Assembly: GCA_046330315.1 (NCBI GenBank)
Contig: JAXLSZ010000005.1
Coordinates: 124,001-188,000, forward strand
Direction of reading: 5' to 3'
Source of the DNA: JAXLSZ01 sp046330315
GTDB taxonomy: Bacteria; Actinomycetota; Thermoleophilia; Solirubrobacterales; 70-9
Length of the DNA: 64,000 nt
Shown here: one piece after another, positions 53,039-61,058 of the stretch
How the letters are laid out: each line of letters starts with the position of its first letter
Numbering within the stretch: the stretch's first letter is position 1
Notes under the pieces: model-generated
What the model saw: only the letters and a program-made list of their open reading frames with translations
Told to the model about the DNA's origin: nothing
The model's database searches: none
Program-made: the position numbers and the translations under genes

Positions 53039-53629
53039 GTGCCGGAAGCCCCCGGCCGGCCAGCCGTTCCCCTCGAGGCGGGGTCAGGGCCCGACAACCC
53101 TCCCTGCCCGGCCTGCGGGGAGCCTCTCTTCGGCTGGGCGATGACCCGGCCGGCCTCGGTGCCGGTGCGGCGCTGCGAGCGCTGCGGGCTCGCCGTGGCC
53201 GGGGGACCGGCCTCCCGCGGCGAGGCCCTCGAGGCGGCGCGCGAGGCCGCTGCGCGGGGGTCCTGCCCGAACCGGGCCGGCCTGCAGGCCTGGATCGGGG
53301 GTTCGGGCTGGTCCGCGCTCGATCCGGGCTCGAGGTTCCTCTTCGCACCTCAGGCGCTGAAGCTTCTGGGGCTGCGGGCGAGGCCGCGGCCCGCCCCCGG
53401 CGGGATGTGGCAGACCCTGCTGAACAGCCTCACCTTCGGCCACAACGTGCTCTTCGGGCGCCTCGGCCGCGCCGTCTCCACGCCCGCGGAGAAGGCGTGG
53501 CGGCGGCGGCTCGACCTCCCGATCAGCGTCCTCGCCACCCCCCTCGTGCTGCCCATCGCGCTGATCGCGGAGGGCCTCGGCGCGGCGGCCGGGCGCGGCG
53601 GCCTGCTGCGGCTAGAGCCCGGCGAGTGA
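53039..53629 (+). CDS. Zinc-ribbon protein with a C-terminal hydrophobic region
   Basis: 196 aa. A zinc ribbon (PPCPACGEPLFGWAM, VRRCERCGLAV) is followed by a helical region and a C-terminal hydrophobic stretch (PISVLATPLVLPIALIAEG). The C-terminal part (QTLLNSLTFGHNVLFGRLGRA) recalls the tails of some actinobacterial methyltransferases, but no SAM motif is present. Function unknown. GTG start 2 nt after the previous stop. Its 3' end overlaps the minus-strand hydrolase by 18 bp. Confidence 0.7.
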   Translation: MPEAPGRPAVPLEAGSGPDNPPCPACGEPLFGWAMTRPASVPVRRCERCGLAVAGGPASRGEALEAAREAAARGSCPNRAGLQAWIGGSGWSALDPGSRFLFAPQALKLLGLRARPRPAPGGMWQTLLNSLTFGHNVLFGRLGRAVSTPAEKAWRRRLDLPISVLATPLVLPIALIAEGLGAAAGRGGLLRLEPGE

Positions 53630-54403
53630 GCGGAGCAGGCCGGCGAGGTCCCCGACCCCGCCGATCTGCGGCAGCCCCTCGCCGCCGACCTCGGCGGGCT
53701 CGGCGGCCCGGAGGCGCTCGCCGAGGCGCTCCGCCGCCCTGCTCAGCACTTCCGGCGTGGAGGGTGAGGTGACGAGCAGGCAGGGAACGCGGTTCGCCTC
53801 CATTCGCTCGAGCCGAAGCGACCACGAGGGGACCGCCCCCAGCTCGGCGAACAGCGTCCGGGGCCGGTCCCGCGCCGCGGCGGAGATCTCCGCGGGGATC
53901 CGGCCGGCGCCGGCGCCGAGGTGGGCCAGGCCGCCGGCCCGGTAGAGGTCGGCGGCCGCTGCGAGGCCACCCTCGCGCAGCGCCGACTCGATCGCCGCCC
54001 GATCCGACGAGAGACCCTCGGTCGCCTCGGGGAGGAGGGCGAGGAGCGGCGGCTCGATCAGCACCGCCCCGGTGACGAGCGGGTCGCCCCGCAGGACGAG
54101 GTCGAGCGCCGCGACCGCGCCCAGGCCCGAGCCGCAGAGGACGGCCGATTCGACCCCGAGGGCGGCAAGCAGCGCCGCCGCGTCCTCGGCCTGTTCCTCC
54201 ACCGAGGTGGCCGTGTATCCGGCCGGCGCCTCCGAGCGCCCCCAACCCCGTCGGTCGTGGGCGATCGCCCTCATCCCGCCCGACAGCGCCTCGCTCAGCG
54301 GCGCCCAGACCGCCGCGGTGGCCGCGGTCTCGTGCAACATCAGGACGGCGGGTCCCCGGCCCTCGTCAGTGAGGGACAGGTCGACCCCGTTGGCGCGGAC
54401 CAC
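53612..54403 (-). CDS. Alpha/beta hydrolase
   Basis: 263 aa. Oxyanion region VLMLHETAATAAVW, HDRRGWGRSEAP, nucleophile elbow CGSGLGA with Ser, then a cap, and VPCLLVTSPSTPE; a clear late catalytic His is not obvious. It usually hydrolyses esters or is a dehalogenase or lyase. GTG start, 5 nt after the stop of the 89-aa gene, so co-transcribed. Confidence 0.8.
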   Translation of the reverse strand: MVRANGVDLSLTDEGRGPAVLMLHETAATAAVWAPLSEALSGGMRAIAHDRRGWGRSEAPAGYTATSVEEQAEDAAALLAALGVESAVLCGSGLGAVAALDLVLRGDPLVTGAVLIEPPLLALLPEATEGLSSDRAAIESALREGGLAAAADLYRAGGLAHLGAGAGRIPAEISAAARDRPRTLFAELGAVPSWSLRLERMEANRVPCLLVTSPSTPEVLSRAAERLGERLRAAEPAEVGGEGLPQIGGVGDLAGLLRSLAGL

Positions 54404-54408
54404 GCGCT

Positions 54409-54678
54409 CTAGGAGAGACCCTCGCGTGCCTCGCGCACCAGGGTGACGGCCTCGGGGAAGACGACCCGGATGGCGTCACGGACCTGCATCGCCTGCTCGT
54501 CGCTGGTGCCGGAGAGCTCGAGGCGGTGGATCGCGGCAACGGTCATGTCGACGGCGAGCTTGATCGCGTTGTCCGCCCAGGCGACGCGTTGGGAGGACTG
54601 CATCTGCTCGGCCATCTCCTCCATCCGGGCGCGGAACTCCTCGGGGTCCCCGAACAGGTTGAACGGTGTGCCTTCCAT
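54409..54678 (-). CDS. Small conserved helical protein
   Basis: 89 aa, acidic and all-helical (MEGTPFNLFGDPEEFRARM...). Contains ADNAIKLAVDMTVAAIHRLELSG. I do not know its role. The ATG at 54678 has a TATGCT box 7 nt upstream, so it is probably leaderless and heads an operon with the hydrolase. Confidence 0.65.
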   Translation of the reverse strand: MEGTPFNLFGDPEEFRARMEEMAEQMQSSQRVAWADNAIKLAVDMTVAAIHRLELSGTSDEQAMQVRDAIRVVFPEAVTLVREAREGLS

Positions 54679-54685
54679 TGGACAA

Positions 54686-54691
54686 AGCATA
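54686..54691 (-). promoter_or_regulatory. Leaderless-type -10 box (TATGCT)
   Basis: TATGCT on the minus strand ends 7 nt before the ATG at 54678. Confidence 0.45.
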
Positions 54692-54742
54692 GAGGCGCGG
54701 AAGCCTTCACCCCTTGCGCGCAACCGGTGCGCTTCTGCCGCC

Positions 54743-54748
54743 TAGCCT
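54743..54748 (+). promoter_or_regulatory. Leaderless-type -10 box (TAGCCT)
   Basis: TAGCCT ends 6 nt before the GTG at 54755. Confidence 0.45.
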
Positions 54749-54754
54749 CGGCCC

Positions 54755-55426
54755 GTGACCGCACCATGGAGAGACGAGTCCGGCGCTGCCACCGTCGAGC
54801 AGGCCGGGCTGACGGCCCTCGTGGCGCTTCTCCTGCTGGCCGCGATCGCTTCGCTGGCCGCCGGCGGGGGCCGGGACCCCGCCCGCCTGCTCGGCGACGA
54901 GCTGGCCCGGCGGATCGCCTGCTCACCCCGGCTCCCCGGGCCGTGCCGGCATCACCCGCTCGTTCCGGCCTACGGCTGGCCGCTGGCCAGGCTGGTGCGC
55001 GCCCTGGCGCCCGCGCCGCTGGCCAGGGCGGGCCCGGACGGAGCCCCCCTTGTCCCCGTCGACTTCCGCCGCTGCCGCCGGCCCAGCTGCGCGGTGCCCC
55101 TCCCCGGCCGAGCCGGGCTTCACCTCACCACCTCGGGAAGGCGAACCACCGAGTTCACCGAGCTGCTGGACCGGCGCCGTGCCGGCCGGGGCGTTCTGGT
55201 CGTCTTCTGGCTCTACCGCCCCGGACTGGGCTGGGAGCGGGTTCCCCGGATTGCCGGAGAGCCCGACATCGAGGCCGCCTCTCACGTACGGGTGCTGCTG
55301 CGCGACGATCCGAACCTGGTGCCACTCGAGACCCTGCCCGGCCGCAACCACTACGACTTCCCGCCCGGCGAGGAGCCGCCCTGGCGCTGGCGGGTCGAGG
55401 GCCGCTACCCGGGCTTCTCGAGCTAG
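54755..55426 (+). CDS. Protein with Flp-pilin/TadE-like N-terminal helix
   Basis: 223 aa. A class III-like segment (DESGAATVEQAGLTALVALL) has the Gly followed by Glu at +5 of type IV pilin and TadE-like proteins, followed by a hydrophobic helix. The rest (residues 45-223) is Pro/Arg-rich with four Cys near the start and no known domain. It may be a pilin-related envelope protein. No pilus gene is nearby. Confidence 0.65.
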   Translation: MTAPWRDESGAATVEQAGLTALVALLLLAAIASLAAGGGRDPARLLGDELARRIACSPRLPGPCRHHPLVPAYGWPLARLVRALAPAPLARAGPDGAPLVPVDFRRCRRPSCAVPLPGRAGLHLTTSGRRTTEFTELLDRRRAGRGVLVVFWLYRPGLGWERVPRIAGEPDIEAASHVRVLLRDDPNLVPLETLPGRNHYDFPPGEEPPWRWRVEGRYPGFSS

Positions 55427-55461
55427 GGCCGGCGCGCCGCTTGCCGCGGTGGCCGGAACGA

Positions 55462-55490
55462 TTGACTCGGCGCCCGCCAAAGCGGAGAAT
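55462..55490 (+). promoter_or_regulatory. Promoter: TTGACT - 17 bp - GAGAAT
   Basis: TTGACT (55462-55467), 17 bp, GAGAAT (55485-55490), with a 26-nt leader containing GAGAGGAG before the cupin ATG. The same type of promoter as at 6227. Confidence 0.5.
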
Positions 55491-55522
55491 CGGTTGCGCC
55501 CCGAAGCGTCGAGAGGAGTGAA

Positions 55523-55867
55523 ATGAGCGGAGAGAATTTCGTGGTCGATGTCGTCGATGCCGACGGCTACGAGCCCGACATCATCGACGGGACACAGGTC
55601 GGGGAGTCTCCTCAGATCGAGCCCGAGGGATCGGCTTCGGGCAAGCTCGACGTCTCCCTGTGGCGCTCGGAGCCGGCGACCTACGACTACGACTTCGAAG
55701 GCGACGAAGCCTTCCACGTGATCGAGGGAGCGGCCACGGTCGAGCTCCTGGGGACGGGCGAGACGATAGATCTGCGTCCCGGCGGCGTCGCCCACTTCCG
55801 GGCCGGCACCAAGTCGGTCTGGACGATCACCGAGCCGTTCAAGAAGTTCGTGGTCATCTCCAACTGA
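55523..55867 (+). CDS. Small cupin (cupin_3 / DUF861 family)
   Basis: 114 aa, one cupin domain. Signatures: ATYDYDFEGDEAFHVIEG and LRPGGVAHFRAGTKSVWTI. The Glu, His and His positions of the metal site are only partly present (Glu and His in DEAFHVIE). Function is unknown; relatives include sugar isomerases and ureidoglycine aminohydrolase-like proteins. ATG with GAGAGGAG. Confidence 0.88.
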   Translation: MSGENFVVDVVDADGYEPDIIDGTQVGESPQIEPEGSASGKLDVSLWRSEPATYDYDFEGDEAFHVIEGAATVELLGTGETIDLRPGGVAHFRAGTKSVWTITEPFKKFVVISN

Positions 55868-55903
55868 GCTGGGAGTCGCGCCGGGCACCGTCTGTATCCG
55901 CCC

Positions 55904-56449
55904 ATGGAGCTACCGGTCGAGGACGGGCTGCGCCTGCGAACCCTGGATAACGGTGACGTCGCCGAGCTTCACGGACTGGTGGAACGCGATCGCGACCACC
56001 TCTCACCCTGGCTGCCTTGGGCCGCGGCCCAGACCCCGCTGCAGACGGCCGAGTTCGTGAGGAAGGCCCGCCTTCAGGCGGAGCTCGAGGAGGGGCTCGA
56101 GGCCGCCGTGGAGCGCGACGGCCGCATCGTCGGCATGGCCGGCCTGCACGCAGTCGACTGGGACAACCGCTCGGCCGCCCTCGGCTACTGGCTTGCCCGC
56201 TCCGAGCAGGGCCGGGGGACGATGACACTCGCCGTCGGCGCCCTGCTCGACCATGCCTTCTGCACCTGGGAGCTGAACCGCGTGGAGGTCAGGTGCGCCC
56301 TCGGCAACGAGCGCAGCCGGAGAATTCCCGAGCGGCTCGGCTTCACCAAGGAGGGCGTGGCCCGCGAGTCCCAGCGCTTCGGCGACCGCTACCTCGACAG
56401 CGTTGTGTACGCGCTGCTGGCGCGCGAATGGGCCCCGCCGCGTAGCTAG
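55904..56449 (+). CDS. RimJ/RimL-type GNAT acetyltransferase
   Basis: 181 aa. Signatures: RTLDNGDVAELHGLVERDRDHL, then the acetyl-CoA loop YWLARSEQGRGTMTLA, followed by VEVRCALGNERSRRIPERLGF. It acetylates protein N-termini or small molecules. The end overlaps the minus-strand membrane gene by 4 bp. Confidence 0.9.
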   Translation: MELPVEDGLRLRTLDNGDVAELHGLVERDRDHLSPWLPWAAAQTPLQTAEFVRKARLQAELEEGLEAAVERDGRIVGMAGLHAVDWDNRSAALGYWLARSEQGRGTMTLAVGALLDHAFCTWELNRVEVRCALGNERSRRIPERLGFTKEGVARESQRFGDRYLDSVVYALLAREWAPPRS

Positions 56450-57456
56450 GCGGCTGAGGCCTCCGAGTCCCCGTTCCGCGAATCCTCGGCCTCGGCGTCG
56501 CTCTCGGCCTCGCGCATCAGGCCGCGCCAGTCGGTGGTGCCGAAGACGAGGAGTATCGCCCCGAAACCGAGCACGACCGACCACGATGCCATCGCGATCT
56601 GCGTGCCGACCGAGAAGGAGAGCACCGCGGTGCGGGAGGGGCCCGCCAGGGTGGCGACCAGAAGCGCCTGCTGGGCGCCGGCGCCCCCGGGCGTGAAGGG
56701 CACGATGGTGGCGATCGCCTGCACGCTCATCACCAGCATCACGTTCGACACCGAGCCACCGATCGAGAAGGCCTCCAGGAAGAACCAGAAGGCGGCGAAG
56801 CGGCAGAGCCACCCCAGCCCCTGCCAGGCAGCCACCTGCCGCAGGTAGCGCGAGGGCTCGGCGAGGATCGCCACCCCCTGCTTGATCCGCTCCCAGAAGA
56901 GCTCCGCCCGGCGCGCCAGCATCGCGAAGGCGATCACCGAGCCGACGCCGAGCGCGGTCACCGCGAAGAGCAGGAGCTGGGGGTTCTCGGCCCAGAAGGC
57001 GATCTCGAAAGCGGGGAGCTTGGGAAGCTCGGGGGGGCGCGGGAGCAGGCCCTGGGTGACCGCGTAGAGCAGGACGACGACTCCGGCGGCGGTGTCGAAG
57101 ATCGTCTGCACCAGGAAGGACGAGGTCACCGCCGGGTAGGAGGAGCCGGGTATCTGCTTCTTGACCAGGAAGATCTTGGTGACGTCGCCAGCCCTGGCGG
57201 GCACGATCGCGTTGATCCCCGCCCCGGCCAGGTAGGAAGCAGTCACCCGGACGTAGGAGACCGGGCTGTGGGGGTAGGCGGCCTCGAGCACGTGCTGCCA
57301 CGCCCGCGCCCGGCAGAGCTGCATGGCGGTCAGCATGCCGAGGGCGATAGCGAAGGGAAGCCAGTGGACGTCGGCGAGGTTGGCGAAGAAGGAGGCCGCC
57401 GCGTCGGTGAAGGACCGGAAGCTCGACGAGAGGTCGGCCGGAGCCGCCCGGCTCAC
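56446..57456 (-). CDS. Lysylphosphatidylglycerol synthetase/UPF0104-like membrane protein
   Basis: 336 aa with eight membrane helices. Motifs: YLAGAGINAIVPARAGDV, AVTSSFLVQTIFDTA, and PFTPGGAGAQQALLVATL, typical of the flippase-type LPG_synthase_TM family. No C-terminal synthetase domain is present, so it is probably a lipid-related transmembrane factor. GTG start, overlapping the DUF2804-like gene. Confidence 0.85.
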   Translation of the reverse strand: MSRAAPADLSSSFRSFTDAAASFFANLADVHWLPFAIALGMLTAMQLCRARAWQHVLEAAYPHSPVSYVRVTASYLAGAGINAIVPARAGDVTKIFLVKKQIPGSSYPAVTSSFLVQTIFDTAAGVVVLLYAVTQGLLPRPPELPKLPAFEIAFWAENPQLLLFAVTALGVGSVIAFAMLARRAELFWERIKQGVAILAEPSRYLRQVAAWQGLGWLCRFAAFWFFLEAFSIGGSVSNVMLVMSVQAIATIVPFTPGGAGAQQALLVATLAGPSRTAVLSFSVGTQIAMASWSVVLGFGAILLVFGTTDWRGLMREAESDAEAEDSRNGDSEASAA

Positions 57457-58313
57457 CAGAGCGCCTCGTGCTCCTCCATCACCCCGAGTCCGCCGTCGAG
57501 CTCGATCCCCCCCATGTGGCCGGTGAACGAGCCGAAGCGGTGCCTGTAGCGGGAGCGGACCAGGAGGAGGTTGTCGTCGCGGGAGAGCTCCATCTCGGTA
57601 GCGAAGCCGGCCCTCTCCCCGCCTTCGAAGACGACCGCGTCGAGCCCCTCGAAGCTCACGGGGGCAGGCTCGGCGGCCTGGCCCTCGACCCAGATCGCGC
57701 GCTCGCTGCGCACCGGGGGGTCGTTGATCCCGCTGACCAGGTTCCAGGCCACGGACCGTCCGTCGGTGGCCCGCCCGACCCCGGCCGACCAGCGCCAGGA
57801 GGTGTGGCGGGCGTGGTAGCCGGCGGAGACGTCGTCCACGCCAAGCGCGTCCAGCTCCCAGCGGCGGCCGGCCGCCTCGACCGTCCCGGAGACCCGCATG
57901 CCGGCGCGCTTGCGGGTCCAGCCCCAGCCGGCCCCGCTGGCGCAGACCGCCTCGACCGGCTCCGAGTCGGCGAGCACCAGCTCGGCCCGGGCCGTGGATG
58001 CGCCGATCTCCAGGCGCGGTCCGTCGAAGACGACCTCCCCGCCCAGCCGGCCCCGCCGGGTGTGGTCGAGGGCGCGCCCGGACCGGCGGTCGAGAACCGC
58101 CCAGAAACAGTGCCCGAGGGGTCCCACGCTGGCCCGCGCGGCACAGAGCATCAGCTCCTCGCAGAAGACGCCGACGTAGCGCCAGCGCTTGCGCAGCGCG
58201 CCGTGGCTTCGCAGCGGCATCCGCTCCGGCGGCAGCGGAAGCGCGGGCCGCCCGGGGCCGGGACCGCGCCAGGGGAGCCGGCCCGCGACGGAATCCTGCT
58301 CGCCCGCGCTCAT
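57453..58313 (-). CDS. DUF2804-like protein
   Basis: 286 aa. Beta-rich, with GHCFWAVLDRRSGRALDHTR, WNLVSGINDP, and FGSFTGHMGGIELDGGLGVMEEHEALW, typical of DUF2804 (tubulin-like lipocalin-like fold, unknown function). Its stop overlaps the membrane gene start (GTGA). GTG at 58316 is an alternative start. The promoter overlaps that of the sulfotransferase. Confidence 0.8.
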   Translation of the reverse strand: MSAGEQDSVAGRLPWRGPGPGRPALPLPPERMPLRSHGALRKRWRYVGVFCEELMLCAARASVGPLGHCFWAVLDRRSGRALDHTRRGRLGGEVVFDGPRLEIGASTARAELVLADSEPVEAVCASGAGWGWTRKRAGMRVSGTVEAAGRRWELDALGVDDVSAGYHARHTSWRWSAGVGRATDGRSVAWNLVSGINDPPVRSERAIWVEGQAAEPAPVSFEGLDAVVFEGGERAGFATEMELSRDDNLLLVRSRYRHRFGSFTGHMGGIELDGGLGVMEEHEALW

Positions 58314-58324
58314 CACGGCGAAGC

Positions 58325-58331
58325 TACACTA
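58325..58331. promoter_or_regulatory. Overlapping divergent -10 boxes (TACACTA)
   Basis: TACACT on plus (58325-58330) and TAGTGT on minus (58331-58326) share six of seven positions. Gap to the plus TTG is 8 nt and to the minus GTG 9 nt. Both genes would fire from one overlapping site. Confidence 0.4.
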
Positions 58332-58338
58332 GCCAGCC

Positions 58339-59334
58339 TTGTCCGAGGCCAAGACAGACCCCGCCGCCCCTCCGGTGGCCGCATACGACCCCGCCGACGC
58401 GGCGATGTGCGAGCGCGCCCGCGAGCGCTACGCGATGGACCGCAAGCGCCGGTTCCGCCGCCGGCGCAAGCGGCACGCGGCGATGCCGAACCTGATCATC
58501 ATCGGCGGGCTGAAGTGCGGGACGACCAGCATCCACCACTATCTCGGCCTGCACCCCGAGGTCCAGATGTCGAAGCCCAAGGAGCTCAACTTCTTCGTCT
58601 CCGAGCTCAACTGGGACCTCGGGCTCGACTGGTACGCGAGCCGCTTCGACAGCCGCTTCCGCGTGCGCGGGGAGTCCTCGCCCCACTACACGAACCTGCC
58701 CCGCTTCCAGGGGGTCCCGGAGCGCATCCATCGCCACGCGGGACCCGAGGTCCGGCTGATCTACATGGTCCGCGACCCGATCAAGAGGATCCTCTCGCAC
58801 TGGGTCCATGCGACCGGCGCCGGATACGAGACCAGGGACCTCACCGAGACGCTCAGCGCGCCCGACACCTCCTACGTTCACCGCTCGATGTACTGGATGC
58901 AGCTCCAGCCCTACCTGGAACGCTTCGATCCCGAGCAGATCGAGGTGATCACCCAGGAGGAGCTGCACGGCGACCGCGACGGAACGATCCGCCGCGCCTT
59001 CCGGTTCGCCGGCGTAGACGAGAGCTTCCGCTCGGAGCAGTTCGACCGGGAGTGGGAGAGATCGAGCGCCAAGCAGGGGGACCGCTACCAGTTCATGGAG
59101 AGGCTGATCAAGCTTCCCGGGTTCCGCTCCTTCGACCGCAACTTCGACCGCCTGCCCGAGTCGATGCGCTGGCTGGTGGAGAAGGTCGTCCACGACCCCG
59201 AGGCGCCGCCCGCCCCGAAGCCGGAGCTTCCCGACCGGGTGTTCGAGACGCTGCGCAGCCGTTTCGGCGCTGACGTCGCCGAGCTGCAGCGCTTCGCCGG
59301 CCGCGAGTTCGCCGGCTGGCACGACTACTCCTAG
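58339..59334 (+). CDS. PAPS-dependent sulfotransferase
   Basis: 331 aa. PAPS 5'-phosphosulfate loop is IIIGGLKCGTTSIHHYL, and the 3'-phosphate site is YMVRDPIKRILSHW; both are complete. After a basic N-terminus (RKRRFRRRRKRH), the core runs from residue 49 to about 290. It transfers sulfate to a carbohydrate or lipid acceptor. TTG start. Confidence 0.88.
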   Translation: MSEAKTDPAAPPVAAYDPADAAMCERARERYAMDRKRRFRRRRKRHAAMPNLIIIGGLKCGTTSIHHYLGLHPEVQMSKPKELNFFVSELNWDLGLDWYASRFDSRFRVRGESSPHYTNLPRFQGVPERIHRHAGPEVRLIYMVRDPIKRILSHWVHATGAGYETRDLTETLSAPDTSYVHRSMYWMQLQPYLERFDPEQIEVITQEELHGDRDGTIRRAFRFAGVDESFRSEQFDREWERSSAKQGDRYQFMERLIKLPGFRSFDRNFDRLPESMRWLVEKVVHDPEAPPAPKPELPDRVFETLRSRFGADVAELQRFAGREFAGWHDYS

Positions 59335-59381
59335 CCGAGCTTCAACTTAGCGCTGCATGACAGCGGTAACTTGAAGCTCGG
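59335..59381. terminator. Nested hairpin after the sulfotransferase
   Basis: Outer arms CCGAGCTTCAA / TTGAAGCTCGG (11 bp perfect) and inner stem CGCTG-CATGA-CAGCG. It starts at the base after the stop. The same layout as the hairpins at 41147 and the GTGGGACCT family, with a third unrelated sequence. Confidence 0.75.
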
Positions 59382-59383
59382 CC

Positions 59384-59458
59384 GTGGCTGGGCGGCTCCG
59401 CGGTGGCTGGGCGGCTCTGCGGTGGCTGGGCGGCTCCGCCGTGGCTGGGCGACTCAAG
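59384..59458. repeat. Four units of 18-19 bp
   Basis: Four copies of GTGGCTGGGCGGCTCCGC with small changes, between the sulfotransferase hairpin and the RpiB promoter. Confidence 0.8.
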
Positions 59459-59480
59459 GCGCGGCGGCGAGGGCGGTGGC

Positions 59481-59486
59481 TAGGCT
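59481..59486 (+). promoter_or_regulatory. Leaderless-type -10 box (TAGGCT)
   Basis: TAGGCT ends 6 nt before the ATG at 59493. Confidence 0.45.
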
Positions 59487-59492
59487 TGACCG

Positions 59493-59936
59493 ATGAGGAT
59501 CTCGGTGGCGGCAGACGAGCGGGTCGGCGTCGCCGAGGCGGTCGCGCCGGCCCTGCGCGAGCGGGGCCACGAGGTGACCCCGAGGGGCGCGCTGGCCGCG
59601 TCCGGGCGGCCCGACTGGGCCTGGGCCTCCGAAGAGGCGGCCCGCGACGTCGCCGAGGGACGCTCGGAGATGGCCGTGGTCTGCTGCTGGACCGGCACCG
59701 GGGCGTCGATCGCGGCCAACAAGGTGCCCGGGGTCTGCGCCGCCCTCTGCGCGGACGCGGCGACCGCGGCCGGAGCGCGGCACTGGAACGACGCCAACGT
59801 GCTCGCGATCAGCCTGCGCACCACCTCGGAGCCCCTGCTCGGCGAGATCCTCGACGCCTGGCTCGGTGCCGAGCGCTCCGCCGATGAGTCCGACCTTGCG
59901 AACATTTCGCACCTCGGGGAAATCGGCGGTGGTTGA
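59493..59936 (+). CDS. RpiB/LacA/LacB-family sugar-phosphate isomerase
   Basis: 147 aa. Signatures: ISVAADERVGVAEAV, EMAVVCCWTGTGASIAANKVPGVCAALCADAATA and HWNDANVLAIS. The active-site Cys expected in RpiB is probably the Cys of CCWTGTG or VCAAL. The usual reaction is ribose-5-phosphate to ribulose-5-phosphate; the first catalytic segment is slightly off the consensus, so another sugar is possible. Confidence 0.85.
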   Translation: MRISVAADERVGVAEAVAPALRERGHEVTPRGALAASGRPDWAWASEEAARDVAEGRSEMAVVCCWTGTGASIAANKVPGVCAALCADAATAAGARHWNDANVLAISLRTTSEPLLGEILDAWLGAERSADESDLANISHLGEIGGG

Positions 59937-59953
59937 TTTCGGGGAGATCGCCG

Positions 59954-60697
59954 GTGGCTGAGGACCTGCGCGCGCTCCTCCCCGAGCCGGGCGCGACGAG
60001 CGTCGAGGACCTGCTCGACTCCTTCCGGCCGTGGGAGCATCCGCACCCCGACCGTCCGTTCCTCGCCGTCAACTTCGCCACCACGCTCGACGGCAGGGCG
60101 GCGATCGAGGGGCGTTCGGGAAAGATCGGCTCCTCCACCGACACCGAGATGCTCCAGAGGCTGCGGACCCGCTTCGACGCGGTCATGGTCGGCGCCGGCA
60201 CGGTTCGGGCCGAGCGCTACGGACGGATCGTCTCCAACCCCGAGTGGCGCGAGCGCCGGGAGCGGATCGGGCTTCCGCACGACCCTCTGGCGGTAATCGT
60301 CAGCGGCCGGCTCGACCTCCCCTGGGACGCGCCGGTATTCACCGACGGCGGCGGGCGGGTCCTGATCTTCACGGCCTCCGACGCCGAGCCCCCGGCGACC
60401 GCCACCCCGGTCAGGGTCGTGCGTCACGAGGGCCGGGTGGACATCGCCGCGGCGCTCTCCCATCTGCGCGGAGAGCGCGGGGTGCGGGCCCTGCTCTGCG
60501 AGGGGGGGCCAGGCCTGCACGGCGAGCTGCAGGGGGCGGGACTGGTCGACGAGCTCTTCCTCACAATCGCCCCCAAGCTGGCGGGCGGCAGGGGGGCCCA
60601 CATCCTCGAGGGGGAGCTCAGCTCGACCGCCGAGCTCGAGCCCGTCTGGCTGCTGGAGCGCAGCGGCGAGCTCTTCGCCCGCTACCGACGCGGCTGA
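59954..60697 (+). CDS. RibD C-terminal/dihydrofolate-reductase-like pyrimidine reductase
   Basis: 247 aa. Motifs: FLAVNFATTLDGRAAIEGRSG, RLRTRFDAVMVGAGTVRAERYGR and LLCEGGPGLHGELQGAGLVDELFLTIAPKL, as in RibD reductases or related proteins. It may reduce a pyrimidine in riboflavin or F420 routes. GTG at 59954 with GGGGAG; TTG 59933 overlaps the previous stop. Right after RpiB, so probably an operon. Confidence 0.88.
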   Translation: MAEDLRALLPEPGATSVEDLLDSFRPWEHPHPDRPFLAVNFATTLDGRAAIEGRSGKIGSSTDTEMLQRLRTRFDAVMVGAGTVRAERYGRIVSNPEWRERRERIGLPHDPLAVIVSGRLDLPWDAPVFTDGGGRVLIFTASDAEPPATATPVRVVRHEGRVDIAAALSHLRGERGVRALLCEGGPGLHGELQGAGLVDELFLTIAPKLAGGRGAHILEGELSSTAELEPVWLLERSGELFARYRRG

Positions 60698-60710
60698 GAA
60701 GGGCCTCGCG

Positions 60711-60980
60711 CTGGGGTGAGCCTTGGCGGCAGGCGCGGCTGGGGTGAGCCTTGGCGGCAGGCGCGGCTGGGGTGGGCGTTCGGCCAGGGGTGGCCGGGAT
60801 GGGCCTTGGCGGCAGGCGCGGCCGGGGTGAGCCTTGGCGGCAGGCGCGGCCGGGGTGAGCCTTGGCGGCAGGCGCGGCCGGGGTGAGCCTTGGCGGCAGG
60901 CGCGGCCGGGGTGAGCCTTGGCGGCAGGCGCGGCCGGGGTGGGCGTTCGGCCAGGGGTGGCCGGGATGGGCCTTGGCGGG
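60711..60980. repeat. 28-bp tandem repeats with a higher-order unit
   Basis: Six 28-bp units (core GGTGAGCCTTGGCGGCAGGC) are interrupted by two longer variants that contain GGGCGTTCGGCCAGGGGTGG. The order is two short, one long, four short, one long. They fill nearly the whole spacer 60698-61058, where I see no gene. Confidence 0.85.
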
Positions 60981-61058
60981 CGCCCCGACCCCGGGGAACC
61001 GCTCGCGCCCGGCCCCTGGAGCGGTAGCGTTCGCGCTCCTACGAGCGAGAGGACGGCA

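Noticed and set aside
60711..60980. Open frames through the 28-bp repeats as a repeat protein
   Set aside because: They exist on both strands only because the unit contains no stops; no signal peptide, Shine-Dalgarno or plausible start is seen.
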